From: Seiridium cupressi
Taxonomy: Eukaryota; Ascomycota; Sordariomycetes; Amphisphaeriales; Sporocadaceae
NCBI GenBank assembly: GCA_036674765.1
Contig: JARVKI010000002.1
Coordinates: forward strand, 930,001 to 994,000
Direction of reading: 5' to 3'
Length of the DNA stretch: 64,000 nucleotides
The notes beneath the pieces are model-generated. The model made no database searches. It saw only the letters and a program-made list of their open reading frames with translations, and was not told the origin of the DNA. Below are positions 45,801 to 58,069 of this stretch, piece after piece; the stretch's first letter is position 1; each line of letters opens with the position of its first letter. The translations under genes were made by a program, and so were the position numbers.

Positions 45801-48632
45801 CAGAGGAATCATACATAATCATCTTTCGGCCAATGATGCTATCACAAACGACGATCAAGACGGGCGGGCAATATTGGCCAAGGACCGATAGCGAGACGAA
45901 AGGGGTGTTCACCATCGGAAATTTGGAGTAAGAATCAAGACAGCTTCGGGCCTGTCAAGTATTACTCGTTTTGCAAACCTGTCAAGATCGAGATAACGCC
46001 CAACCTACTGCCTCGAAAATGGCACAACTGCTCATGGGTCAGCGATTTCTAGTAGCGAAGAGCGTGTGTTCAAGCCCATCAGCCTTTCCTCCATGGATGC
46101 GATAAACTCTAAAATACATCCAGACGGCGGCGGCAGCATCAAGAAAACCAAAATGGGACATTGGGGCACAACGAATCTTATGGAACGAAAAACACCTTAT
46201 CATATCGCGATGCTGGCATGTCCTAACTCGGCGTTATCGACTCGATATGATGCCAGGGAAGCCAATGTGCGATTTGAACCTAGGGAGAGCGATTGCGAAT
46301 CACGATTGCTCCTATGTTCATGAGGCAGTCGTCATATACTTGAGTCGCAATGGAGGGTCCAATAGATGAAGTATTCGCAGTCCCACTACTCGCTTAGACA
46401 AAGCGAAGTGTACTGAGAAGGTAGATTGTGACATGGACCGGCATCACGATATGGTGTCTTCCCCTGGCAACGGAATAAGCTTGGCATCAGCAAACATTCG
46501 AGCCAGCATGCAGAGCACTTGGGGGACAGCAGGGGCCCGGGCTGCTGTCATCCGTGATAGTGGTAACGCATCTTCAAGCGATCAAGAAGATAAGGGAGCA
46601 ACCACACCCGGCTTTCAAAGCAGTGGCGATACTCAGGCCGTGCAGCTATTATCTGTGGCAATATGGGTTATCGCGGCCAAGCTTTTCGTAAGCTTCGACA
46701 CGTCAGCATTGACTTAACTGGTTGGGTCTGGAGATGTCTTGTTCCCAATGTTTGACGGCGTGGGCACGGGCGAATTGTGAGTGCGGTCAGCCTCTGGCCG
46801 ACTCATCCGTACTATTGGACAGGGGAGGAGGTCGATGGCGGGCTTTCACTCGGCCCAGGATTTGATTTGGAAGCACTAATCGTCGACCTCTCGATACGCC
46901 TTGGCACCTACCCCAACCCATACGAGACGTGCACCAAACGAGGAGGCACTTTGCAATAATCTGCCCTCATGCTCTCCGTGGGACGTTGTCCTTTTTTCGT
47001 GGATAATTCAAATAGGATCGCGAAACTTGCCACTGATCTACACGAAATGGGTTGGCGATAATGGGCTGGGGGAGCGGAGAGTCCAGAGCCCAGGACCCTT
47101 ATCACTCGCCAAGCCAGAACGACGTGCCGTGCGTTCCTCGAAAGTATGCCCAGACGAGGGGGTGATATGCAGATATGATGTTCTCCTGATTGCAGCCCTC
47201 CTTGTATGCAGCTGCATCCCTTGGAACGAGACCCGGCCGTTGCTTTGGAAAAGATGCAAGCGGGATGCAAGCCCAGCGGTCTTCTCCCTTGCTCACCTGA
47301 GGTTGCATTCCGGGGGTGGGGGCTGACTGCTCAGTTTCAACCACCAATTTTGAGCTACCATCACCAGCGCTCCTGCAAGTTGGGAAATTGAAGCTGTCGA
47401 GTCGAGTCTCGCCTTATCCCTCATTCAGCAGGAGGGCGTTACTTTCATCGTCACCAGCTTTCTGCCAAGCGCGCCCAGGCACAGATATAGCTGGTGGACA
47501 GCTATGTACAGTCCCGTCTCTATCAAACGTTTCTAGAAGCCAGTTCGCTCGGGCGAGCGCCCAATCACGACACAGTCGACTATGTTTGCTACTGGTGCAT
47601 GCGCGGGGTCGGCATGTACGATAGCCAGGTTTGATTGGCAGGCTATGCACTAGGCGGCATAATGGCCAATTAAACCGAGCGCAACTGATTTGTCCGGCAA
47701 TGTGAGCAGATATTGGCTTTCCCAAGAGATCATGGACACGATTGCTTCATGCCGCGCCATGGCTCTGGTGAAGGAGCTGATCAATCCCGCCTCCCTCTTT
47801 GGGCAGTCTGCCACACGAGACTCCAATGTCGAGCTTGTCGAAGCCACCAATCACCTATTGGGGCCTGGCTCCAGTGAGCCACATTTTCGGAACCATGCAG
47901 GATTCCGCGATTCTCAGGTCGTGCAGCATTCTAGACGCCGGCTCTGTTCTTCTATGATCCTCGTCTGGACGTGGTCACCCATATGCATTAGGTCCACTAT
48001 CAGACGAAACACCTCCCACTCTGTATCTCGACGCCATTCATCGCTTGGGTGACGACAACCCAAGCCCGCTCTACCTATGAAGCCCTCCACGCAAACCGGC
48101 GGGGCGGTACGTCCGCCATTGGCCTCTATCCTCCTTGGCAATTCGTCTGCAGTCTTGGTAGCAGCCGGGTATCGTCTCTAGCAGTCTTGGCCCTCACCAG
48201 CTCGCGACCGGCCTTATCTCGATTGAGCAGGTGAGCATAGACACAAGAACTACACCAGACTTTTCCAAGATACCGATTCTGCCACTAATCGCGGCTGGAT
48301 CTCCCCTTCCACAGACGGCCTTCCGTTGTACCATGGCCTTGTCGAACTTTGCCTTCTCCGACCAGCGTGGGCCAGTGCTTTCTTGTCCAACACGAGTCTA
48401 GCCGTGCGACAGGGTCGACAAGGTCTCTGTCACCCACCCCCGACCTGCTGTGCATGGGAGTACCGTCGGTCGCCCCAGCTGATATCGAGCTTGTTCGATG
48501 CCCTTGGGTTATATGAAGCAGAGCCTTCGCACCCGGCACCTCTGAAATGTTGCGACCTGATTGAGTCTTATCGCAACCATCTTTTTGCTCAGCGCCTTCA
48601 CCATTCGTACGACCTAGACGGCAGCTACAGCC
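42853..48632. other. Long gene-poor region
   Basis: About 5.8 kb with no gene I can support. Open frames of 80-140 codons occur on both strands but are mutually overlapping and motif-free (for example 46908-47270 -, 46901-47326 +). A stretch at about 47960-48090 can be read as GHPYALGPLSDETPPTLYLD on the plus strand and looks protein-like, but no start, partner exon or family was found. The last few hundred bases are the OPT promoter and 5' UTR. Confidence 0.4.
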
Positions 48633-51470
48633 ATGAGGTTCCGAGGGCAGTCGGAGGCTATCGTCTCCTCGGACAACCAGTCCGACGACAAGAACTTCGC
48701 CGATGAGAAGCACACCACGGCAGCAGTAAACGAGGAAATCAATAGCTTCGAGCAAGCCATTGAATCGTAAGCTAGTTCCCCGCAGTATGATGGACTGAAA
48801 TGGGACAGACTGACATCTACCGATAGGGAACTCAATGTCACCGAGCAAGATCTTATCGAAGCCAAGGCCGTGGCTGAGCATATGACCTTGGACGGTGTCA
48901 AAGCTGTATGTTTCCATATTAGAGATCCCTTGTACTTCCTCGCTGACATGCGATACAGTTAGTGGAGAATGTCCACAAGATTCACCACCGCGATCCCAAC
49001 TTCCCCCACACAGTCTTGGAGAAGATTGAGGAATTCTTGTGTATGTCTTAAGTCTTCCTCGATGATGGCCTTTGCTGACAGCTGCTTAGCTACCCCCGGC
49101 GTCTTCGAGAACCCCGAAAAACATGAAGAACTCATCTGGGAGATGAAGCTAGAGGCTGCGCTCGTCACCAACAACTCCCCATACGCTGAGGTCCGTGGTG
49201 TCGTCGAAAACACGGACGATACCAGCACTCCCAGCTCGACCATCCGCGCCTGGACCATCGGTATCTTCTTTTCGGTTGCGCTGTCCGCTATTAACCAGCT
49301 ATTCTCAGTCCGGAATCCTCCCATCAGTGTTACCTCCAACGTGGCTCAGCTGCTGGCTTACCCCATTGGTAGAGCTTGGGAGAAGGTTGTACCAGACTGG
49401 CGATTCACTCTCTTCGGTGTTCAGCACAGCCTCAACCCGGGCCGTTTCAACAAGAAGGAGCACATGCTGATTGCTTTGATGGCTACCGTTGCTCAAAGTC
49501 TGCCCTACACCCAGTACATCATCTGGACCCAGGTCTTGCCCTTCCAGTTCAACCAACAGTACGCCAGAAGCTTCGGCTACCAAATTCTCATCGGCCTCTC
49601 CACCAATTTCATTGGATACGGTCTTGCCGGGTTGACTCGAAAGTTCTTGGTCTACCCTGCGTATTGTTTGTGGCCCGCCTCTCTCGTCACCATTGCCTTG
49701 AACTCAGCCCTACACAAGGAAGTGAACAGCCCGGTTCTTGGTCCTTTCAAGAAGATCTACCATGCATCAAGATACCGATTCTTCTTCTACGCATTCACTG
49801 CCATGTTCGTGTACTTCTGGTTCCCCAACTTCATCTTCCAGGTTTTGACCTACTTTTCATGGATGACTTGGATTGCACCCAATAACCACACGTTGGATGT
49901 CCTCACTGGATTCAACAGCGCCGGCCTTTTCAACCCCTGGCCAACATTCGACTGGAATATTGTGGCCTATACTGGTATCGATCCTCTGATGGTCCCAGCT
50001 TTTTCTACATTCAACACTGTTCTCGGTGCTTTCATTTTCGGTTTGATCATCATCGCCGTCTACTTCACCAACACCTGGAATACCGGATATATTTTGGTAA
50101 CGGACAACCACGTCTGGGACCACTTTGGGCAGCGATATAACGTGTCTAGGGCTCTTGACGCACATGGAATGTATGACCACGAAAAGTACATGGACTACTC
50201 GGCCGCCTACCTTGGCGCCGCCAACACTGTCGTGTATGGTGCTTTCTTTGGAGTTTACGCATCCGCCATTACCTACGTCGCCATCTTTCATCGCTATGAA
50301 ATTGTTATGGGCTTCAAGAGCTTGTTCCAGGTCTTCCGTCGCAAGAAGTCGGAAGCCGAAGGAAGTGCTGAGGTCGAGGGAGAGTACAGTGATGTGCACA
50401 TGAAACTCATGAGCAAGTACCCCGAGGTCTCTGAGCTCTGGTATTTGGCTGTGCTTCTCGTTGCCGCTGCTTTTGGTTTCGCGGGCATTCTCGGTTGGCC
50501 CACGTATACGACTGCCGCCACCGTCCCATACGGCATCCTTCTCGCCCTGATCTTTGTCATCCCCGTTGGTGTGATCAAGGCCATGACTGGTATCGAGGTT
50601 ACACTGAACGTCTTGGCCGAGTTCATTGGTGGCATGTTCGCTCAAGGAAATGCTCTCGCTATGAACTACTTCAAGTCTTTCGGCTACGTCACCTGTGCCC
50701 ACGCCGTCAGCTTCGCAAACGACTTGAAGATGGCTCACTACTTGAAGATCCCCCCATGGCACACCTTTGCCGCCCAAATGGTCGGCACTCTGGTCAGCAC
50801 TTTCGTCGCAACCGGCGTCATGCAGTACCAGATTGAAATCGAAAACATCTGCACGACAAAAGCGCCCATGAGATTGACCTGCCCTGGACCCTCCACTTTC
50901 TTCACTGCTTCGGTCCTGTGGGGAACCATCGGCCCCATCAAAGTCTTCGGCCCACAGGGTCAATATGGCCCTCTTCTGTTGGGCTTCCCTCTTGGCGCTC
51001 TGGCCGTACTCATCTTCTGGGGACTGACCAAGAAATTCCCCACCAGCCGATTGCTTCGCCAGATCCATCCCGTCGCCCTCTGGTACGGTGGTCTCAACTG
51101 GGCTCCCTATGGCTTCTCCTACGTGTGGCCGTCACTCCCCATCGCCTGGCTCTCATGGATCTATGTCAAGAAGCGATATCTTGCTTTCTGGTCCAAGGTA
51201 TGTCTCAGCTCACAAACATTTTGATATTTTGAACATCGGTGACTGACCTCCTTGTAGTACAACTTCGTACTGTCCGCTGCCTTCTCTGCTGGCATTGCTA
51301 TCTCGGGTATCGTCATGTTCTTCACCGTTGGTTGGTTCAACATTGAGCTCGAATGGTGGGGCAACACACAAATATCTGCTGGCTGTGAGGGCGACGGCTG
51401 TACCCTGAAGACCTTGGCCGATGGCGAGCGCTTCTACCCCTGGTGGAACAGTTGGGTCGGTGCCCCGTAA
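48633..51470 (+). CDS. OPT-family oligopeptide transporter
   Basis: Proton-coupled importer of small peptides (tetra/pentapeptides, glutathione-type substrates) at the plasma membrane. Exons 48633-48766, 48827-48905, 48959-49040, 49090-51197 and 51258-51470 give 871 residues, typical of fungal OPTs. The acidic cytosolic N-terminus leads to the family motif NSPYAEVRGVVENTDD (usual SPYxEVRxxVxxxDDP). NPG is in HSLNPGRFNKKEHMLI. About 13-16 hydrophobic segments follow. The KIPPR-type motif is present as LKIPPWHTFAAQM, with Trp for Arg. The last exon ends ERFYPWWNSWVGAP. The start codon was chosen because it opens the frame that splices cleanly into exon 2. Confidence 0.95.
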
Positions 51471-53002
51471 GCGCGCCCACTGTTGTATGAGATTACGGAC
51501 CGGAACGATCCACTCCTGTAAGGTAATGCGCGATGGTCTCCATGGGTGCTGACCATTGTCCGATATCCTTGAACAAAATTGGGGGCATGGCTTCTAGGAA
51601 GTGTCACGGATGGATGCTATTTCTGCCAGGCAGGAGACAAACCATGACCGCGCCTCTCAATCCGTATCACATTGTACCGTCGCTAGTATTATAATAATGT
51701 GGATAGATGATTTAACTAATATTTTGCTATTTTGCTATCTTGATCCGTGACAAAACAAGTGCAACCAGCTCGAAATCATTGACGGCAATACCACTTTTGG
51801 TTCTTTTAAGTGATCAGTGTATATATTCGGCATTTCAGTGCGAACGAATGAAAGAATCCTAAACACGATTTCCACATGACTTCATTCTCCTGAGGCGACC
51901 AAGAAGAAACACCAGGTCGAGCGATCGAACCAGAGAAGTCAACCTACTCCAACCGAGCGTCTATCCGGTTTTCTAGCGGAAACATTCCCGCATCCTCCAC
52001 GATACTATACCAATGTAGAGAATAACCCTGCCTAAACTAAACCCCACACTCCACCCAAACAAGGAATGGAATATCGTCTACTGCATCTTCTAGCTTCCTT
52101 CTAGAACTCCGTAGCTGTTCATCCCACGACCGGGGTTCAGCAGCAAGACCCGTATGCTCGGCGCCCGTTGGCACTACCACCTGCCCTATGCATCTAGCTT
52201 ATCGCCCCTGCAACTCCACTCACACCACTTAGCCCTATGATTTGAACCCTGTTATGGTATACCTCGCCACGAAGCGTGCTTGGGGGTTTTTTCTTTCCGG
52301 CTAGATCAGATCACTTGATGCAAGGACGGCTAGGCGGCTCTTAAAGTCTATCTGCACTGTATGAGAGATTTTCCAGCCTCGTATAGTTTTGAATGGCCTT
52401 TCCGTGTTAGGCGATAAACGGCCCAGGCTTCGCTTGTCCTTGTTGGACTCCTGCTGGGACACTTGAGGTGGCGCTACAGATGATCATGTGTTATCTGAGA
52501 GCCGATAATGGTTACAGGGTCTGTGAGTATTGGGTTGAAATCCCATACGCGATATCCGCTGTTCCGAGCCGAAGATGGTGTTGGTGAATGGCCTACTCAG
52601 GAATATAGGTGGTCCTCCCTTGGGATCATGCAAGCCACTATCACAGACGATGTGCCACGTGAATGACCGAGGCTAGCTATCGCGAGTATTCGAGGAAGTT
52701 GGCGATCATGATAGCCCGCAATCATATGGGGATCTTGGCCAATATGGGCGTCCATGAGCAGAAGTGCATCCGAAATTCCGGTCAAACTGGTCGTCCGTCG
52801 TCTCCCTCTCCCGCCAGGTTCTCTCATGGGACATATGGAATTCACAGACTTCTCGTTCGCCTTTTTCTGGACTTTGCTTCAATCTCCAGGGCAGTATTTT
52901 TCAAATCACTGAAGTTTCCGCTCCTTCCTTGAGGGTATACCAAATCAGTAAACATATTCAGAGAGACAAATCTCATTGGCTTCCTAACCTACAGCATCGA
53001 AT
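51471..53002. other. Intergenic region
   Basis: 3' flanks of the convergent OPT and TDT genes, about 1.5 kb. The first part is A/T-rich (51660-51850) and the rest is of mixed composition. Frames at 52597-52845 (-) and 52663-52932 (+) overlap on opposite strands and show no motif. Confidence 0.4.
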
Positions 53003-54187
53003 TCACTTGGTGGCATCCTCGTCTTTTCCTGGCCACATTATGCGACCAGTTATTATAGCCTTCAGATGAAGCGTCAAGTCCATCAGCCAAAACGCGAACA
53101 ACAGAATCGTCATAATCGTGCAGACCCATTGGATAGCATTCGAGCCTAACACGTTGCCGATAAACCCTGTAGCAATAGTGAAACCGACATTTGGGAATAT
53201 GATTCCCCACCACGAGAGCTTGAACCCCATCTGCACCTGGAAGCGGCCCTCCTTGTATGGGAACATGACGGGGAGGTTAGCGACGAGGGCAATCGCAAAT
53301 AGCCAAAACGTGAACAGCCACAAGAATATTCCGACCCAGTCGGCGACTACCTGGAGAACCTCAACGGCTGTCGGGTGCGTAGCAAAGTACGAATACCCCT
53401 GAGGCAGGTACTACGAACAGCCTATCAACGACACGATAGTATAGCCAGCAGATCCAACAGGCATAAACAGCCCTGGCCGCTGATCCGGCTCACCCATACC
53501 GGAGGCCCACATACTTCCTATGTACCAAGGAAGATAGATCAGACTCAGGATCCAGCCCAGACCCTGGAATGCGATTCCAGCGACAATGATCGGAAGCCGC
53601 TGCACGGGCGGCTGCATTTCGGCGATAGACGCAGCGATGGTACCCGTAAGCATGGTGTTGAAGGCGGTAAGGAAAATGGCCGGGTTTATCTTGAACACGT
53701 CGAGGCGCCTATGGAATATGACAACAGGGAGTAACGTGCTCTAGATGAGCGTGGAGGCGGCGTACATCCAGAAGAGCACTCGTATCGCCACAATGAGCCA
53801 CGGGCCCGCGTGCGGGACCCCAAACCTCTCCATGCCAATGATTATGGTCGCGATGGAGAGAAAGAAGGGGCCGATGAAAAAGGCTTCCGGAGTTGTCGTG
53901 AGAGATTTATTGATGGTGTATGGGTGTAGCACGAATCTTGTCGTCATTGCGGCGCAGAAAAGAACGAATAGGACCAAGTTGAGGATGAAGACAACCACGC
54001 CGGCCGTCTGAAGCCCGTCGAACTGGTGAGGTGTCTCGGACAGCAGGATCGCAATACCGCCCGTAGATTGCGTGTAGGTGAAATTGGCCCAGGTAAAATG
54101 CTCGATGCGCTCACGAAACCCAACTTGCGTCCTTTGTCCGTCATCGCGCCCATGGGTGTGACCGTTGTGCTCTTCCTTGCCCGCCAT
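53003..54187 (-). pseudogene. TDT/SLAC1-type C4-dicarboxylate or anion transporter gene with two in-frame TAG stops
   Basis: Members of this family (fission yeast Mae1, TehA, SLAC1) move malate-like dicarboxylates, sulfite or anions across the plasma membrane. A single intronless frame runs 54187-53003 (394 positions) and keeps family features throughout: the first-helix block HFTWANFTYTQSTGGIAILL, PEAFFIGPFFLSIATIIIGM, NTMLTGTIAASIAE and the last helices with NVGFTIATGFIGNVLGSNAI. It is cut by TAG at 53741-53743 and TAG at 53411-53413. Neither stop can be spliced out without deleting a membrane helix; a GTACGC..TAG intron around the first would remove most of one. Both are consistent with CAG-to-TAG changes. 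Either it is a recent pseudogene, or the stops are allele- or assembly-specific. An N-terminal fragment of 148 residues could still be made. Confidence 0.85.
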
Positions 54188-54938
54188 AGTTTGCCAGTTC
54201 TTTCAAATGCCGGCGATGGTCGAAGAACGTGTTTCCCAAACTCCGAAGACTAGTTGGGTGTCTATTTGGGTGTAAAGGTGCTGATAGAGAATTACTTTTA
54301 CAACCAAGTCCCTTCCCTTTCGAAATGACAGTCACTATCTTGAAAATACTTTGTCTCAATGGACCATCACCATGCACAATATTTATTTTCTAGGACCGGA
54401 AATTTCGGGATTGCTTGTTTACATCTATCTGATGTCACCACTTTGAAGACCAAAACAGCCGCGGCATACCGTTAGATTAGTTCATTTTACGCTATGCCTC
54501 GAAGCGTGCCGCGCTTTTAGTGCCATGTTAGCCACAACCCAATTCGGCCATACCTCAGTCAGATGATTATTTCCAGGCCAGAGGCATATAAGAAGACTTA
54601 GTACTAGGAGTTTCTGTTAGCTTTTGGCGTCATAGCTCTTCGTTTACGGGGGCGTAGCAATTGTCCATCCTAACCACAGTAGAATCTAAGACAATGACGC
54701 TTACTCGAATAAAGAATGGCTACACCGCTAAAAGCCCGGAGGGTTTCTTTGTGCAAAGGATTGTTCTTTTGTTCTTATGCTTCAATGCTCTCAATTAGAA
54801 ACAACGTATTGTTTGTGATCGAAGGAGTCGGTCTAACATGTTATAAGTCACTACTCACCTACCTAGGCCAGACATCACGACTTCACATCTTACTAATTGG
54901 AATAATTGCTGCCAGAATTCAGTGAGACGGTAGGTAGG
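54188..54938. other. Divergent promoter region
   Basis: Lies between the TDT gene (-) and the amidoligase gene (+), and holds both promoters. No coding frame with a motif was seen. Confidence 0.4.
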
Positions 54939-56594
54939 ATGTCCGCTTCGGCAGCATCCAAGGCTCTTCGTCCTTGGAAACCATCATTCGGACAAGAGTT
55001 CGAATTCCTCGTGGCTTATATGTGGGATGACGAGGACGACCCTGACGAAGCGAAAGCATCAGACCTGCCGCCGCTCACAAAACTCCCAAGACCAGCACCA
55101 GGCACCTCAAAGGCCGACTCACTGTGGAACGCCGAAGAAGAAGTGCATAGACGAATGAACGAGACCCTCAAAGATGGAGAAATTCCTATGGCGGAAAACA
55201 CAGTTGGATCTTGGAACGATAAAGACGGTTTCAAGAACATGTTTCACCTGACCGGGGATGGCTCAGTCTGCGAGGTTCACGATCTCCGATACAAATGGGC
55301 AGCCGTAGAGCTCAAGACACCGCCGAAAGAGGATCTTCGCGAGTCCTTCGAGGTCAACAGATATATGTTCAACCTGCTGAAATCGAATTATAGGATTCAG
55401 GTGAACAAGTCCTGCGGTTATCGTAAGTACAAATCTAACAAACCCCCCAGTCAACCCTGAGAGTGTGGATAGAAAGCTAACTTGTTTCTTACATAGATGT
55501 CCATGTGGGCACCGGCCTGAGGCTCTTTCCTGTCAACGCCATGAAACGAATCGCTGGCCTTCTATGGGCGGCAGACCCACTCCTGAGTTGTCTACACCCA
55601 CCTGAGCGGCGACATAATGGGTGGGTGGGCAGTATGCGCGAGGAAACAGATCTAGAAGATTACACGCACGCCGAGCATTGGGGCGAGAAGGACGAGTGCA
55701 AACGATATTACGGGCAGTCCGTGCATTTTGGTGAGTACTCGATGGAGTGGCGAAAAAAATAACAAATCTAATGCGGACATGGAGGAATTCGAGAAGACAC
55801 GGCAAAAGACGCCATATAAGCCCTATATTGGCATCCCCGGCTCGTACTATTCAGGGAGCAAGGGGTTTACTAGGAATGGCGGCGGCAGCAGTAGCAGCAG
55901 CAGCAGTGGTACTATAGACAGCATATCTTCGAATTCGCAAGAGCCAAGCTCAACAGGAGGCTTGTCTGCTGTAACCACCCCCGAGAGAGTGGACAAGGAA
56001 GTATCAGCTAACAAGATCTGGGAATCGGACCAGAAAGCGGCAAGTCTGACACTCAGTGGCTTGCTAGGCAAGCTGGATGACCCTTCGACTGCCACCGTCC
56101 GCGACCCTCCCTATTACAAACCTTCGAGACAGCGAACTTTACCAAAGATTGCATACCCGGGCCCTCTGCCGAAAGTATTGGACGAGAACACTACTTTCCG
56201 GGGGCTGGAAAAGATTTTCTCCCTCGAAAGCGCATGCGATTTCGCCCTCCTCTTCAGCGAAAGGGTGAACTACAACCTGGCTAATATTAACTGCCAAGTT
56301 GTGAAGGCCTTTCGCTACAGGGTTGGTACTATAGAATTCCGGGAAGCCGCCGGCACTTTAGATCCCGAGTGGTCCATGATTTGGGCTCGAATCGCTGTAG
56401 GTCTGGTAAGTTGGGCCACTCATGCCCCATTGCGTGACTATCTCACAGTAGTGGAAAACTGCGACATTGGAACTAGAGATCCAGGCTCTTACGATGTTCT
56501 TGATCTGCTAGACCACATTGGCCTGGTTTCTGAGGCTGCTTACGTCGAGAAAATGCTACATAAGCATGCCAAACAGTGGGGCTATATTGTGTAA
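54939..56594 (+). CDS. Putative amidoligase (glutamine-synthetase-like COOH-NH2 ligase)
   Basis: Family members (Amidoligase_2) are predicted to join amino and carboxyl groups using ATP. Exons 54939-55422, 55497-55730 and 55855-56594 give 485 residues. ATG 54939 (MSASAASK) was chosen as the only ATG ahead of the first motif. Motifs in order: FGQEFEFLV (metal/ATP strand, residues about 20-28), VHDLRYKWAAVELKTPP, HVHVGTGLRLFPV (metal-binding His pair), then RVNYNLANINCQVVKAFRYR and TIEFREAAGTLDPEWSMIWA. Between the halves is a serine-rich linker (GGGSSSSSSSG), disordered. Intron 2 uses GTGAGT and a distant TTCAG; a nearer in-frame reading exists (see findings). The substrate is unknown. The gene is divergent from the broken TDT transporter. 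Confidence 0.85.
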
Positions 56595-56882
56595 GTTTGA
56601 TGAATTGCCCAATTAAGGTGACCAGATGAGTCAAGGTAAGGAAGAAGGTAAGATAGATTTCTCTTGCAACTGCTCAAACTCTTTCCAATTGTTGGTCTAC
56701 TCGCTATCACCTGTCTCAAGGGTCAATCGATCGTCAATTGTCATTCATTATTCGTTGTTCTATTGACAGCAGCGGCGTCTAACCTATACGCCTATCCAGG
56801 TCTAATGCTCAAAAGAGGGCCGCCATAGACTTATGTAGCTCTCAAATCCAAAATATTATACCGCTTCACATTAAATCCCCAT

Positions 56883-58069
56883 TTACATCATGGCGTGGCC
56901 GTCAATTCCGAGAACCTTGCCGTTGACCCACTCACCGTCCTGGGAAGCCAGGAAGCAGACGCATCGGGCAATGTCGATGGGAAGACCGACTCTCCCGAGT
57001 GGCGACCATGTGGAAGCGTACTGCGTAATGTATTAGTATATAATTCAATCAGTTATGTGTCTCGGGGGCTAGCTCACCTCGTCAACTGCCTCATCATCGA
57101 GCTCGGCGCCGCCAGGGATGTACTCTCTGCATACAGCGTGGTACATGTCAGTCTTGATACCGCCGGGTGCAACAGCATTGACAGTGATCTTCTTATCACC
57201 GAAGTCTGGTTTTCCAATTAATAATCTGGGTGTGGAGGGAATCTCAACTTGACAGGGATCACTTACCGACAGCCATGCATCGCACGAAAGTCTCGATGGC
57301 ACCCTTGCTACCACTGTAGACAGCGTGCTTGGGGACACCCTTGGCCTGACCAGTGATGGAGCCCATCATGATGAGGCGGCCACCAACCTCGAGATGCTTG
57401 TAGGCCTCGCGGGCAACAAAGAACTGGCCCCTGGTGTTGATGGCGAAGACACGGTCGAACTCCTCGGGGGTGACGTCCTTGACGTGGCCGAAGGAGACGA
57501 CGCCCGAGTTGGAGCAGACAATGTTGAGCTTGCCCCAGACCTTGACGGCCTCGTCGAAGAGCTTGACGATCTGGTCGACGTCCGAGACGTTGGCCTTGAT
57601 GGCGACGGCGTCGGAGCCGGCCTTCTTGATGGCGCTGACGACCTCCTCGGCCGACTCGGAGCTGTTGGCGTAGTTGACGATGACCTTGGCACCGCGGCGG
57701 CCTAGCTCCTGAGCCATCTCTCTGCCAATACCGCGACCTGAGACATCTTACGTTAGCCCGCTGTCTCCATATCCCCATGCGATGGTATAATTGGGTGCCG
57801 AGATCTCGGGCCGGGCCCCGAGCGCCTGACGGAGTCCGCTGGGGAAGCCCCACACCATCATATTTGGCGGCGCCGCTAGCGACCCCGGCTTGCAGGGATT
57901 GAGAGAGTATCGAACCTCTGGGGAACGGGACCAATGTTCACTATCAGAAGGACTTACCAGCACCGGTAACTAGTGCGACCTTGCCCTCAAGAGAGGCAGA
58001 GGCCAAACCCAGGGGACCGGGGATAGCATCGAATCTGCTTCCAGTGCGCTCGGAGGTGATGCCAGGCAT
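56883..58069 (-). CDS. 1,3,8-trihydroxynaphthalene reductase-type short-chain dehydrogenase
   Basis: NADPH-dependent reductase of DHN-melanin synthesis. Exons 58069-57958, 57737-57267, 57205-57078 and 57020-56883 give 282 residues, matching Magnaporthe Buf1-type enzymes in length. Cofactor motif VTGAGRGIGRE spans intron 1. Catalytic serine is in [10 protein letters not shown] and the YxxxK pair in [30 protein letters not shown] and [19 protein letters not shown] are signatures of naphthol reductases. The protein ends in Met; in the two Magnaporthe reductases the C-terminal residue (Met against Ile) was linked to preference for tri- over tetrahydroxynaphthalene, so this looks like the tri- type. 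No PKS or scytalone dehydratase is in the window. Intron 1 is long (220 nt). Confidence 0.94.

Noticed and set aside
46265..46285. GGTTCAAAT-type B-box on the minus strand, suggesting a tRNA
   Set aside because: The flanking bases do not pair as a T stem and no cloverleaf can be drawn.
49857..51068. A 403-codon open frame on the minus strand inside the OPT gene
   Set aside because: It lies exactly antisense to a well-supported transporter exon and has no family motif. The OPT codon choice avoids TTA, CTA and TCA, which leaves the opposite frame open by chance.
53683..53770. An intron (GTACGC...CATAG) that would remove the first TAG of the TDT gene
   Set aside because: It would delete most of a membrane helix, and the unspliced frame continues the helix on both sides of the stop.
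57308..57934. Long open frames (up to 208 codons) overlapping the THN reductase gene on both strands
   Set aside because: They are alternative readings of a GC-biased gene, rich in Arg, Gly and Ser, and cross its intron without splice logic.
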